Assembly: GCA_019918135.1 (NCBI GenBank)
Contig: WBZZ01001314.1
Location: 1 to 64,000 of the forward strand
Direction of reading: 5' to 3'
Source of the DNA: Paulinella micropora
Taxonomy: Eukaryota > Cercozoa > Imbricatea > Euglyphida > Paulinellidae
DNA length: 64,000 nt
Below the pieces are notes generated by a model. It did no database searches. It saw nothing but the letters and a program-made list of their open reading frames with translations, and was not told where the DNA came from. This document shows positions 22,743 through 36,746 of the stretch, in pieces (within the stretch, counting starts at the first letter, position 1; each line of letters opens with the position of its first letter). The position numbers and the translations under genes were made by a program.

Positions 22743-24853
22743 TGGCGTGTCGTCTGTCTGCGTGACGTGTGCGTGTGGTGTGGTGTGAGGTGTCTGTGTG
22801 GTGGAGGTGAGTTTTTGCGGTGCTGGCCCTTGACGCCTACTCCCCCTCACTTCTCCTTTCGCCTTATTCTTCTCGCTCTCTCCCTCCCTCTGTGGAGTTT
22901 GTTCAGTGAATATGGCGGTGAGGTTATGTGGTACTATGACAATCCCTCTCTCTTTCGCATCTTCTCTCAAACCTCTCTCATCAGGGTAATAAGGGGATTT
23001 AGGGGGCGAAGGTCAGTGCTGACAGACAAGTCTAATAAGGGTATTATTGTCTTGTTTCTTTGCGTGATATCCGCAAAATAACCCATAGGTCAACCTAGAA
23101 GCTTGCGCAGCGTTAGGTCCCCTCTTGTCTTTTTCAAGTAAGATTTGACAAGGACTGTTCTTTTTGTTTTTCCCGTGACACTTAAGGGACCTCGGCCTGT
23201 CTCGACTGTACCTCGCAATGGTTGTCGGAGGTGTTTTGGGGCCGAGTTTTGACGCTGTGGGGTGTTTGTGGAGGTGTCCCTGGTTAGCTGACTGTGAGAG
23301 CGTGAGATTGGTGTGGCGGAGGGACTCCCTCCGTCACTTTGATTTGTTGACAGGGGACGAACACCCGGCTCAGTCTGGGGTTCCCCAGAATCGACATTCG
23401 CTCTCTCCCTGTCTCTCTCTTCATCAGGGGTTTCCCCAGTTTCGTCTAGGACATCTCCCCCCATGAAAACGAGTAAAGCGTCGCTATCGGTTTCTGTGTC
23501 CCCTTCCTGTTCTTCCTCTCTGATGAGGTTTATGTCTTTGTCTTTGTGAGACTTTTTATTTTTGTTGTTCTGAGGTTTTCCCTTTTTCTTCTTATTGTCG
23601 TTCTTGTCTTCGCTCACTTGACTTTTCTTTCGGGGTTTCTTCGTTGGGCAATACTTCTTAGTATGACCTTTCTCGTTACACTCATAACAAGTGACTTTGA
23701 GCCACCACTCATCCTTCTTCTTAAACTTTCTGTACTTGCCCTTACCCCCTTCCCCTTCATCTCCCTGATCACCTAACAAAAGATTTGTCTCTCTCTTCGG
23801 CCTCGCGTTCTTTGTGTTCTTGTCAGGCCTCTCCTTCCTCTCTTCTCCCTTCCACTTGTCCTTTCTCCATAACGCCCATGTGTCTCTCGCACTATCGACT
23901 AGGTCATCAAATCTGGGTCTTAGGTTGTGTGGTAGGTTGAAGTGTAGTGCTTTGAAACTCTCTCCGTATGCGGGGTGTCGTGCGAGCTTTGCAAGCAGTC
24001 CTCTCACGAGGTCATCCTCATCAAATGGATGTGTTCTATGACTCTCTACCTCTCCTTTCATGGCAATATAGTCATTCAACCATACATCCACATTTTGTCC
24101 GGGTTTGGGGTACATGTTTTCAAATATTGATTCTGTGCTTTAATGTTTTTGCTGACACGGGAGATTGAACCGAACTTGGCTCTAACTGCCTCTATTAGCT
24201 CTATCGGTCCATTAACTGTCTTAGTGCGCAAATATCGAACAACAACAGGGTGAGAAAAGGCGACAGACAGAATGAGTTGCAGTGTACGCATGCGTTCGTA
24301 ATGTTTCTTCTCTTTCTGTATGTTTCTTACTCTTAATGAGTATGCTCGTTTCGACTGTTCTCTCTTCTCTCGTTTCAGTCTCTTAGCTCTCTTCTCTTTC
24401 CACTGTGCCTTCTGTTCGTCTGTCAGTTTTGCCCATTCTTTCGGTTTGTCTGTTGCAGGTGTCTTGCCTTCATCCTTTTTCGTCTTGTGTCTCTGTCTAG
24501 CACCGTCTGAGGCGCTGCCTTCTGTGTCTGACCCGGAGTCAGGAGTGTCCTCTGACTCAGGCTCGTCTGGCATCCCTTTTCTCTACTTCCATTGCTTTCA
24601 CAGGGTCGTAGGGATATTTCACCTTAGCCTTTGCTGGGTCATTGAACGCCAGCGTTACGCACTCACCATGCCAGGCACTGATGCCTTTGGCATAGTTCTC
24701 CATTTTATAACGGAAGTCGGAATAATTCCGAGTGGTACCATCCGACTGAGGGATGTACTCCTGCTTTAAACCCATACTTTTCTCCGTTCCAAGGCTCATA
24801 ACCTTTGGGAAGCTCCCCATTATGGAACCTTTACCGATCCCTTTCAGGATCAA
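22209..24853 (-). mobile_element. Copia-type LTR retroelement gag relic, copy B
   Basis: This is the counterpart of the copy A fossil with the same parts and the same zinc knuckle, near 23,670. It is broken to a similar extent. Its sequence generally agrees with copy C where A differs. Confidence 0.78.
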
Positions 24854-27086
24854 CCCGGGCTACCTAGCAAGTCTTCACGCAATATGGAAACGCACTTTAA
24901 TAACTCGTATAAGTAGAAAAACTGATACGCGGCGACAAAGACAGCCACGTCACAAAACTGACTAACTTAGATGCTGGTCTGATGGGTATTAACTCTGACT
25001 AAGTTACGTAATTATAATTATGACTGGTAAGTGATGTATCAAATCCTTTCAATTAAGATAGGCATTATTGACTGTCCGGTCCTATTGACAAATCAACTAT
25101 CTAAGTAACGGTGAGTGAAATTGAAATAGCTATGACTAACGACTACATATGATGCCTCTCAGAGCCTACGGTCCTTTCCGCCAGACTAAGTGCGATTGAT
25201 TAAAGCTGTTAACGCAGCCTCTGAGCCTCCGTTCGCTAATCAAGGCTCGATACTACAACCTGTTATCAATAGACTCCTATTATTAACCATAGTGTAATAA
25301 TCTGTGATATTAATAGCTACAAAGGTGACTATCAGCTGAGCAGTACTTAAGCTTTAATATATAATGTACGCGCAGATAGGTAAATATGTGATACTTTATT
25401 AATACCCCGTGTCGGTCCAGACACAATAAGAGATTGTTCATATTAATAACACTCTTAACCGGATAAATAATATTACTAAAAAGGTCCGTTACCCTTTTAA
25501 AGTCAGAATATATTATCGTTAGACCGGACAACGGGAACTGGCTGGTGTTTGCCTTGGTTGTTTTTGGGCTTCGCTAGTCTCCCACATTTTCCCACCATCT
25601 TTGATCTTTATTTATATAAGTAAAGAAGATTGGGTTACTGGCGAAGTTGTTGAATTTGGTTGAGTAAAAGGATATGCATCAATAAATATATTCTTTTGAC
25701 ATCGAACCGGCAAAAGTGGAGTCCCATACATGTTTTCCTTTTACGCCAAGTTTGACACTTCGCTATCCCTATTCTTTGCAACGTATACATAAGGAGAAAG
25801 GATCCATTGCACAAGATAGATAGAGGAATACGGGGAGGAGAGGACGTGTGTGTTCTGTTCCTATTTGCTCATTTTCTGCCAATTATCAAGGCGAGAACGT
25901 GTGGCAAACAGACACGTACGACTCAATCTTTGTTGACACCTATACACACCCACCCACTATCTTCTCCTCCCGCACAATACAACCAATCGTATACACAGTG
26001 TGAGGACATAACAGAGAGATAGGAGAGAAGGGTAGAGTTTAGGTGGTTGGGCGGCAAGGGGAGCAAACGTATACGACAGTAACAAACTCCCACACACACA
26101 CCTACAAACCACGTCATATCCTCTATCCATCATCCGAAACAGACTGCACAGACAATCAATTTTATCTTCCAACAACAACACTCACTTGTTCTGTCATTTC
26201 GTGCCCACTTCCAAGCATCCAAAGTGCATAAGGGAGTAGAGAGCAGACATAGACAGACAGAAAACAGAAAACGAATGCTGTGCACCAAAGTCTGATTGTG
26301 CAAACTAGCTCATACTCAGCCCCTCCATTGCAGCCAATTTGCAGGGGGTAGGGAGGCTAGTTAGTGGGAATATAGGCCAAGACAAAAGGAGATAGAGTGA
26401 CGTCAGCCAGACGTTTCATTTGTTCATTTTTGGCGATTCCAATTTCGTCGAAAGTTTCAAGCAACAAATCACTCTCCTACCTCCACACTTCACTCCCTTC
26501 TCACCCACTTACATCCAACAGGTCACCTAGGGTCAGGGAAAGGATTTCAAAGCAGTGCTCCTATTGTGGCTCACCAAGGAGTCCTTACTACTTCGCACTC
26601 GGTCGGTTCGTTCTACCTCACACACACACAGAACTTCCTCAGCTGAAAAGGGAAAATAAGGAGTCCCAACCAGGGATTGGACACCCTACCGAGGGTTCCA
26701 AACGATAAGCAAGGCTTGAGCAACCAGCTCCCTAATCCTTTTCACCTTCCTATTGGGAAAAGGGGCCATCACTTCTGACTATTTCAGAAGTATCGTTTCC
26801 TCCCTACCTCTCAGTTACGGAGTCGTGCTTGTAATTGTAGGGTGCCCCAGTTCCAATACAACTGGCAAGGTTTCCAAGGCGTGAGGTTCCCCTACCAAAG
26901 GGGGGGGCTGAGTAATCTCAAACCTATCTACACGCATCCTATCACTTGCTTACACACACACACCGAAAATAATAATAATAATAATAACAACAACAACTGT
27001 CTCTATACAGACAACGAACGAACCAACACCTACCGACCAAGCCACACGCTGCTTAAAAACCAAGACGGCCAGACTGAGGCTACATC
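24854..27086. other. AT-rich centre between divergent relics, copy B
   Basis: Equivalent of the copy A centre with the same TATATAAG box and leader. The 9-bp hairpin near 24,910 has one mismatch here. No gene is seen. Confidence 0.48.
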
Positions 27087-30000
27087 ATGCTCCCCCATAT
27101 TGCTGTCGACCTCGTCCAGGACGCCGCCAGGCGGATGTGGGAAGACGATGTGGCAATCTCGTCCGTCATCGATCTCCCACATAAACTGTTAACCAACTTA
27201 GTGAAGACCGATTTCGCTTCCTTGTTGTTGGCAGTCCTGAGCGGGATAGTGAAAGCCGAGCCGCAACAAGGGCGGACGGATGGCGAGACGTTCGTCCGGA
27301 ATGTCCTAACCAAAGCCCAGGACTTGGATAACACGAACTTCAAAATCGTGCGGTTTCGCACAGACCGTATGTGCGAAGTATCCCACTGGACAAGCAGTAT
27401 CTTTGCCACCGATGTCTTTACCTCTGACAAGATCGAAAGAGCCAAGCGGGCCGATGTCCTGCTTAGAGCAATGACGATCACGGGTAGCACGCTTGAGGTC
27501 CACCAGGGCAAACCGGGCCAAGTGTTTGATGTGTGGACTTTCGTGACCGGCAGCAGCTGGTCCAACCGCCGTCAATCGTGGTCTAGCTCGTCCAGGGGCC
27601 CCTATAGCTCCTCGAGCTCCTCTAGCTCGTCGTACACTCCTCCACCGCCCTCACTCCCATTTGGGGGGGCGACCAACTCGGCAACACCGGCCACCGGCAC
27701 GTTCAACTCGATGCCTCCGGCTGTCGGGACGGCACTCCCATATCTGCCTCCCCCACCGCCCATGCCTCCTCCACCGCACATGCCCTGCTAGTATTACCCT
27801 TCCTCTGGGTTCGCATCTCCGCCACCGTACCCTCCTACACTGGGCGGGCCCACATCCGAGGGTAAGTCGGGTAAGAGAAAACTTGGTGACAACGGCGTGG
27901 TCAAACCGCTATCCCACCTCCACTGATCCCGGGCCCAGACAATTGCTCGTTCGGCCTTTTCAACGAGACTTTTGCGGACCGTGGCACAAGAGCCCAGGTG
28001 CGGAGTGCTGTGATTACATGATACATGCGGTCATCTTCAATCCACTTGATGACAACAGACTGTGGGTCGCACCGTGCCAATGGTCGAATTCCTGTCAATA
28101 CCAACACCCACGCCAGGGTCAAGAACGGGTAGAGCCAATAAAATGGTATATTCACCGTTGGTACGTGGGGCGATCCAAAGTTAAGAGGGATGGCAAATGG
28201 GTCCTCAACCCTAAGGATAACCCCACCGAAGGCATCAGAATTCCCGACGTCCAACCCGATGGGACGACGTACTTCTTGCCGCCCGGGCAAGACCCGTCCT
28301 GGCTGGCCCATTACTCAACCGAGGCCAAAGCTCGGGTGGAAAGGTACCGAATCCAGGGCAGGAAATACGATGAAGTGGCATGCTATATGCCTGGGAAAGA
28401 ACACCTGATCGGTACCTTACATACACATACACACCCTCTCGGACCTCAGATGCCCCTATGCTCCATGCAGGCGTCAAAAAGGCGAAGACGGGAAACAAGA
28501 TTCCCAAGAACAAATAACCGTGGGCCGCCCAATGCGTCCACACCCGAGTCAACGACACGTGGTGCCTCGCCCTCGGGAGCGTTCTCCTTGATCCTGAGTG
28601 GGACAGATATGCCATGTGCTGGCCGGCAAACTAAAGCGCCCGCCATGGGGACAGCCTACCGTAGTGGCTCCGACTCTTCTTTTCACGGTCCCGGCCCAAT
28701 CGCCGACCGAAACTCTGTATAGTCCCATAGAGGCTACGACCTCACCGATAGAGGATAGCGTTGAGACGAGGGATAAGGATATAGTGATGGGTAGCGACGA
28801 CAACCGTCGGGAGCGTGTACCGAACGAGCCTGACACGGTCGCTGACCTTACCATAGAGGTCGGTTTACCCAATCCCTTACCCAAAGACACCGTCGCCAAG
28901 GCGACGCCGGCTGTAGATCCTGACACGATCACATCAAGTATATGTGATGGGGGGGGGGGGGGCACCCAATAAGCACTGGGACCCTCGCGTAAGACGCGCG
29001 AGGCCTATCAGTGTCCGGCAGGTAGAAAAACCCGCCCCTTTTGTGAACAAGGTAAATAAAGGGGCACGCTCATATGATATATACTCAGGGCCGACCCTAT
29101 TAGATCGGCGTACCAGTCTGACAAGGGGTACGGTCATTAGATCCGATGTCAATCATCCACGCATACCACGCCCCGACGACAAGGCTGTTCCATCACTGCC
29201 GGTCGGATACACCCCTTCACCTTTCCAAGTGGCAACCACTATTGTCCTACCCGCCACAAGGGGTGACAAAGCCATCGCCCCGGCAGTCATTCGCCAAATG
29301 GGTCTCACTCCATTGCACGACTCTGACCGACTCGGAGTGACGGCGCGATCACAAGCGCGACAGTTCGCCGAGACAGAGTTAAGACAGGCATTGACAACCC
29401 GAGCCGAACCGGTAGACCCACCGGCGGAGGCACGGGACATGAGCTACACCAGATTATACTGGAAAGAGCTCAAGGGCTACCTAGATACCGGAAATGATAG
29501 CATGGCCCCAATCACATTCGCGGGCAAACGTTTCATAGACAAATATGGACGTCTGTTTGATTTTACTAAGACAGGCCCGCTCGGATATCCGGGGTGCCAA
29601 CGACGAACGGAGCGCGATCGTAGGACATATCCCGTTGACAGTCGAATTCCCGTCCGGGATGTCTTATACCATCCATGTCTTGGTCGTCCCGGCCTTCCCA
29701 GGCACTGTCGTCTTGGGCAAACCCGATCTCCAAATGATGGATGCGCAGCTTATATATGCTGGGACAGGACATCATCAAATATGGACGTGGACGACATGAG
29801 TCTGAATTCCCGATCCTAAAGTCGGAAACGGACCTCCCACGACGGCATCCATATGGCGGTAGGGCTCAGGTCACACTGATACCACCGGCCCCTCCATTAC
29901 CCTATGATGGACACCTCGCCGAGCAATCTCGTCTTACCCCACAGGGTACGGCATGGGTGTACGACAATGTATACATCCCAGAGCCGGATGACAAGCCCCC

Positions 30001-30202
30001 CGACCCATGGGAGGACTTTGGAGAACTCGCGGCCAAGAGGGAAGCTCAGATCTTACTCCTGAAGCGTCAGGAAGACTCGTGGCATGGCTTCGACCAGCCG
30101 GGTCAACTGAACAAGGGGGTCCACCAATACGTACGGGTCAAAACAAGCTTAGTATATCATGCTTCCAAAAGGCTCACGGAGGATAAAGGGACACTCCGTT
30201 GA
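27087..30202 (+). mobile_element. Gag/protease retroelement relic, copy B (short form)
   Basis: This is the counterpart of the copy A relic with the same parts: serine/proline-rich gag end, Cys/His region and retropepsin-like section near 29,460-29,740. It is the same short form as in copy A and broken to a similar extent. Confidence 0.68.
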
Positions 30203-31045
30203 CAGCGGGTTTTCCCTTTGGCTTGTTATTGGGGTTCAAACCTGACTTCCCTTTCTACTCTAGAAGTGGAGGTGAGTCTTGAACCAGTTGTGTTCATGAT
30301 TAAATTCCATTTTTTTACTTTCCTTTGTGCTCGTAAGGGTAGACCTGCGGTCTTAATACATTTGGAGTCCCTATGCCTTTTTCGAACTCATAAAATTTGG
30401 AATTTGGAACGACACACTCTCTGGGGACAATCAGTCACTGTTGTTGACTGTGTCTTGGTGAGAGTAAAGTAGCTTCTCGACAATCAGTACTCAGTACTGG
30501 TCGTGTGAGACAGTGCTTTCACTCGTCTCGGGCAAGGGAAACTACAGGTGTTAAGGGGGGTTTTGGAGAAACAGGGAAGAACCCTGATCTCGAAACTTGG
30601 ACCTTGACGGTCAACATGTCAGCGGTTTACTGACATTGGCCCCTGGGTCTTCTTTCTTCTGTTTGCGTCTGTCGTCTCCCTGTCTCTTAATAGGATGAGG
30701 GGAGGTGACAGGTGATTAACGTAGGAGAAGTATGTCAGTCAGACAGGGTTTGGTTCTGACTCTGACCCATAGTATGTTTGTTTGTTTTGCCTGTCTCTCA
30801 TGGTTGGATGAGTGAGATGCACAGGTGGTTGAACTGGTCTGCTGTGGAGGAGGCCTGTGTCAGAGGTGCAGGGAAGGACCCAGTGGGCACGTTAGGCTGA
30901 CAGGCAGGGAGCGACCAGCAATCATAGGCGTTAGGGGAGGAGGGATGGCTCTTTTTCTTTCTCTCTCTCTCTTTCTGTCTCGGTGGGAGGGATGTGAGCA
31001 TTAATGCCTTTTGTCTCTGTTTCCTGTTCTGTTGTGGAACAAGAG
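30203..31045. other. Tail spacer of the unit, copy B
   Basis: Equivalent to 14,660-15,502, nearly identical, with no gene seen. Confidence 0.45.
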
Positions 31046-31901
31046 GGATTGCATGGGATTGCATTGGAATGCATTGGATCGCATGGGATTACATTGGATT
31101 GCATTGCATTGGATTGGATATGCATTGGATTGCATTGGATTGCATTGGATATGCATTGGATATGCATTGGATTGGATATGCATTGGATATGCATTGGATT
31201 GCATTAGATTGCATTGGATATGGATTGGATATGCATTGCATTGCATTGGATTGCATTGGATATGCATTGGATTGCATTGGATTGCATTGGATATGCATTG
31301 GATTGCATTGGATTGCATTGGATATGCATTGGATATGAATTGGATATGCATTGGATATGCATTGGATATGCATTGGATATGCATTGGATATGCCTTGGAA
31401 TGCATTGGATATGCATTGGATATGCATTGGATATGCATTGGATATGCATTGGATATGCATTGGATATGCATTGGATATGCATTGGATTGCATTGGATTGC
31501 ATCGGATATGCATTGGATATGCATTGGATAGCATTGGATTGCATTGGATATGCATTGGATATGCATTGGATATGCATTGGATATCACTGGATTGCATTGG
31601 ATTGCACTGGATTGCGTTGGATTGCGTTGGATATGCATTGGATATGCATTGGATTGCATTGGATTGCATTGGATTGCATTGGATATGCATTGGATATGCA
31701 TTGGATTGCATTGGATATGCATTGGATATGCATTGGATTGCATTGGATATGCATTGGATTGCATTGGATTGCATTGGATATGCATTGGATATGCATTGGA
31801 TTTGTATTGGATTGTATTGGATTGTATTGGATTGGATTGGATATGCATTGGATTGCATTGGATTGCATTGGATTGCATTGGATTGCATTGGATTGCATTG
31901 G
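31046..31901. repeat. 10/11-bp satellite, copy C
   Basis: This is the longest of the four satellites. Extra GGATATGCATT units were gained near 31,320-31,480, including the local variants GGATATGAATT and GGATATGCCTTGGAATGC. The starting region shares the ATGGGATTACATTGG variant with copy D, a marker of common descent between C and D. Confidence 0.96.
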
Positions 31902-32486
31902 AAATGTGTTAATACATGGTTTGGTCACACTGAGGAGACTGACTGAGTGGTTATTAATACATAAGTTTTGATTGAAATTTTTCTCTTATCTTTTCTTTCG
32001 GTGATATTCGACTGTAAACTTTGAAGGAGGAAGTGACTGGATGTCACTGATCCAGTCACTGGGGAAGTCACCGCTGCTTCCAGATTTGAGGTCGTGGTTG
32101 TTGTAGTTACCGTAGGCATAGTCTATCTTCGGTTTGGAAATTTCAACAGCTATCGTTAGGTAGGCAGGAAGCAAAAACAGTCAATTCAGACACACAATGC
32201 ACATTAAGAGAAAACAATATTGCGCATGTAACACATTATAGAATTGCGCACATTCATAACCGTTGATTGGTGACGTAAACTTCGATGTCCTCCGATAACA
32301 GTGTCTTGTCCATAAATTCATTTACTCATGGTGGGTGTGTATATATATTTCATGCAGGAAGGCAACTGGTCTGTGTATGCATATTGTGTGTGGTGTATGT
32401 ATGCATGCACTGTAAGCTTTTATGAAATGCATGCGTAATTGAATGCACACAAATTTGGTTCTTTTGTTATTTCTTTCAACGATATC

Positions 32487-33226
32487 TATGTATGTGTATA
32501 TGTATGTCTTGTATGTATGTATGTATGTATGTACAACACCACATACATACATCTCTTATGTACATCCATATAGATATGTATGTATATATGCATGTATTGT
32601 ATGTATGTATTCTCTTAATATATACATGTATGTATGAAGGTAGGTAGGTAGGTAGGTAGGTGCAACGCATACATACATACATACATACATACATACATAC
32701 ATACATACATGCATGCATACATACATACATACATGCATGCATATACATACATGCATGCATACATACACATACATACATACATACATACATACATACATAC
32801 GTACGATACATACATGCCACACATACATACCATACATACATACCATACATACATACCATAGATACCACACATACATACATACATACATGCATACATGCAT
32901 GCATGCATACATGCATACACATACATACATACATACATACATACATATGCATACATACATACATACATATGCATACATACATACATACAGACAGACAGAC
33001 AGACAGAGACAGACGGAGACAGACAGAGATATACATACATACATACATACATACATACATACGTACGTATACATACGTACATACGTACGTACCATACATA
33101 CACACATACATAGACATACGTAGACATACATAGACATACATAGACACACATACATACATACATACATATACATACATAAATACATATACATACATGCATA
33201 CATACATACATAGACATACATAGACA

Positions 33227-33257
<31 letters not shown>

Positions 33258-33623
33258 GCATACATATGCATACATATGCATACATATACATACATACATA
33301 TGCATACATACATGCATACCCGTACGTACATACGTACGTATGTACATACACACACACATACATACATACATACATACATACGTACGCACGTACTACGTAC
33401 CTACATACCTACATACATGACATACATAACATACATAACATACATAACATACATAACATACATGACATACATGACATACATGACATACATGACATACATA
33501 ACATACATAACATACATAACATACATAACATACATAACATACATAACATACATAACATACATACATACATAACATACATACATACATACACACACATACA
33601 TACATACATACATACATACATAC
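32487..33623. repeat. ACAT/TATG-type microsatellite block, copy C
   Basis: It has the same succession as copies A and B. The ACGT run near 33,320 is partly changed to GTACATACGTACGTATG. The 9-bp ACATACATR section lies near 33,415-33,565. Confidence 0.95.
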
Positions 33624-34133
33624 AGGTAAGTACGTACAACAGTTTCAACGTTCACACTTACATTCAAAACTAATTAGGTAATATGTTTGCACTTGATGTA
33701 AAGTACTTTGTCTTTATTAGTTATTGCAATCAAACACACACACACACACACACCTTACATATTATATGCATGCATTTATACACGAGCATGCAATACTGCA
33801 GTACATGTGAAGCAAAGTAAAATGAAAGATTCTTTCATGTAATCCTATCTGAGATCGCAGTGACAGAAACTCAGTACAGAAACTTGGAGCTCCAAGTGCA
33901 AAGTGACAACAAAGTATGTATGTATGTATGTATGTATATTCCACCAGTGCGAGTAAAATCTGCAACCTTATCGCATTTTACTCTTCGGGAAACGCTCATG
34001 TCTAAATGTACGTGATACCTTCGCTGATGACAATGCTAAGACCATGAGATCGCTTTGGACCACAGCGTTTTGATCTGCACAGAACGTATGCATGCATGTA
34101 AGTACTCATGTAAAATTGCATGTATGCCTGTGT

Positions 34134-34907
34134 GTTCTTTCTTCTTCCTTTCTTTCTTTCTTTCTTTCTTCCTTCCTTCCTTCCTTTCCTTCTTTCCTCT
34201 TTCTTTCCTTCGTTCTTCGTTCTTCGTCGTGGTCCTCCTCCTCCTCCTCCTTCTTCTTCTCCTTCTCCTTCTCCTCCCTTCTTCTTCTTCTTCTTCTTCT
34301 TCTTCTTCTTCTTCTTCTTCTTCTTCTTCTCCTTCTTCTTCTTCTTCTTCTTCTTCTTCTTTCTTTCTTCCTTTCCTTTTTTCTTTCCTTTTTTCTTTTC
34401 TTTTTTCTTTTCTTTTTTCTTTTCTTTTTTCTTTTCTTTCTTCTTTTCTTTCTTTATTCCTTTTCTTTTTTCTTTCCTTTTTTCTTTTCTTTTTTCTTTT
34501 CTTTTTCCTTTTCTTTTTCCTTTTCTTTTTTCTTTTCTTTCTTCTTTTTTTTTCTTTTCTTTTTTCTTTTCTTTTTTCTTTTCTTTCTTCTTTTCTTTTT
34601 CTTTTCTTTTTTCTTTTCTTTTTTCTTTTCTTTTTTCTTTTCTTTTTTCTTTTTCCTTTTTCTTTCTTCTTTCTTTCTTCTTTCTTCTTTTTTTCTTCTT
34701 TCTTCTTCTTTCTTCTTTTCCTTTCTTTTCCCTTTCTTTTCCCTTTTTCCTGTTTCCTGTTTCCTGTTCCCTGTTCCCTGTTCCCTTGTTCCCTTGTTCC
34801 TTTTTTCCTTTGTTCCTTTCTTTCTTTTTTTTTCTTTTTCCTTTTTCCTTTTCCTTTTTCCTTTAATTTTTCCTTTTCCTTTTCTAGATCTTTTCTTTTC
34901 CTTTTCT
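34134..34907. repeat. Polypyrimidine tract, copy C
   Basis: Same segment order as copies A and B. The differences are confined to run lengths within the triplet and pentanucleotide sections. Confidence 0.94.
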
Positions 34908-35331
34908 AGATCTACAAGCAATTTTAATTTTAATTTGCCAAATAAAAATTTATTTCTAAAATAATTGACTGTCCTACATCTCCTAAATAGATTGGGTGGT
35001 CCTAAAACACTAAACAATTGTATACCTTCAAATCTACGTAGTCTTTGTTGAAAAATCACACAAAATGCAAAAGAAAAATAATCAAATTAAAAAATAAATT
35101 AAAACTTTAATTTTTTGATATGTACATTCCAGATCCAACATCTTGGACTTGTATGCATATGACTAGGCCTCAGGAATTGATCGAATGAAGAAGAAACATC
35201 CCTATTTCAATATTTTTATATCTATCGTAAGTGTATATATGTCAGCTGCAGTGAGATATGATAACACTAAAAAAACTACACTTACACTACAAGCCCGCTT
35301 ATTCAAGATGTACCCTGAAACAGTCAAGGAG

Positions 35332-36746
35332 CTTCAAGGTATGCTTTGAAAAGCCTCAATGCATTGATTTCTTTACCTTAAACAGCCTCAAGGTAATGAT
35401 TTCTATACCTTGAAATTAATTATTTTTTTTAAAGCCTCAAGGTATTGATTTCCATACCTTGAAACAGTGAAATTTTTTTTCCATGTTTCAAGCTAAAAAA
35501 TTTTATACCTTGAAAGTTTCAATGGTACGTTCGGCCCGCGATAAGAAATCAGGAAAAGAACGTGCACTCGATAAGAAATCAGGAAAAAGAGTCAGTGTGC
35601 TAAAAACGAAATTTAGTATTTTTCCTTTGGTGGGTGGTTCAAAAAATCATTTGTTTGATTTCCCCCCCACCTTTTTTATTTTTTCTATTGCTAAGCTTAA
35701 GAGTGCCTGCCCAACGTAGTATTAATCAAGTACGGGCCCTAGTCTTTGTGATGGTTGGTGTACCCATTGCAAAACTACATGCTCGGAACGACTTTGCAGA
35801 CGTAGGAATTAACATCTTTTGATGTATATTCTTGTACATGTCCCGAGTTCAATCTGTGACATGGAAGGCATATACATAAAGGTTTGTTCTACGGTTGTAA
35901 GATAAATGACAGGGAGGTTTTTTATTTGCTTACACATTTTAATTTTTTTACTTACTACATTATGCATCATTTATATGTATTGTATAACGTGTATATAAGT
36001 ATAAATTTTTCTCTACATCTCTTTCTCTCCGTCTCTCTGTTTCTTTTTCCTCTCTCTCTCTCTCTCTCTATCTCCCTCTCTCTCTCTCTCATTTCTCTCA
36101 CTCTCTCTCTCTCTCTCGATCTCTCTTTCTTTTCTTTCATTCTCTCAAGACGCTCTATCTTAATTTATTGCTTGCTCTCTCTCCCTCTCTCACACAGAGA
36201 GAGAGAGAGATATCCCTGACTGCGTACATAGAAAGATATACTGTTTTTTGAAATTTTAACATGCGCACCGAGGGTGCTCGCAACTTCCGACACAAAAATT
36301 CAATAGAGCTCATCCACACGCGTCAAATGAAAAAAAAAAAAGAAAAAGAGCAGAGTTTACACCCGCAATGATTTTTTGAAATTTTTTAACTCACCTTGAC
36401 ATTTCAAATTATATATATTTTAGTAAAAAATTTCAAAAAATCCTTGCGGGTGTAAACTCATCTCCTTTTCGAATTTTTTTTTTTGCATTCAACACGTCTG
36501 GATGAACTCTATTGAAGTTTCGTGTAGGAAGTTGCGAGCACCCTCGGGGCGCATATCAAAATTTGAAAAAACATTATATCTTTCTATGTATGTCACCTTG
36601 ATATTTCAAATTATACATTGGAATATCAAGGCATATTTTGATATTGCAAGGTATACCTTGACTAGTTTAAGATATACCTTGACTATTTTAAGTATACCTT
36701 GACTATTTCAATGTATACCTTGGATATGTAAGGTAAACATTGAAAG
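35332..36746. repeat. CAAGGTAT/ATACCTTG hairpin region, copy C
   Basis: Same structure as copies A and B. The hairpin arms remain intact, with both CAAGGTAT-loop-ATACCTTG pairs present. Confidence 0.53.
36227..36588. mobile_element. MITE-like long inverted repeat, copy C
   Basis: This is the 362-bp counterpart of the elements in copies A and B, at the same site with TA on both sides and both arms intact. Confidence 0.74.

Larger units (their letters stand above)
15503..31045. repeat. Macrosatellite unit, copy B (complete, 15,543 bp)
   Basis: The boundaries are set at the first GGATTGCAT satellite unit after the sequence GTTGTGGAACAAGAG, which precedes the satellite at the starts of copies B, C and D. 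The internal order is the same as in copy A, and long stretches are base-for-base identical. Like copy A it carries the shorter form of the plus-strand retroelement relic. At many single-base positions, however, it agrees with copy C against copy A. Confidence 0.95.
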
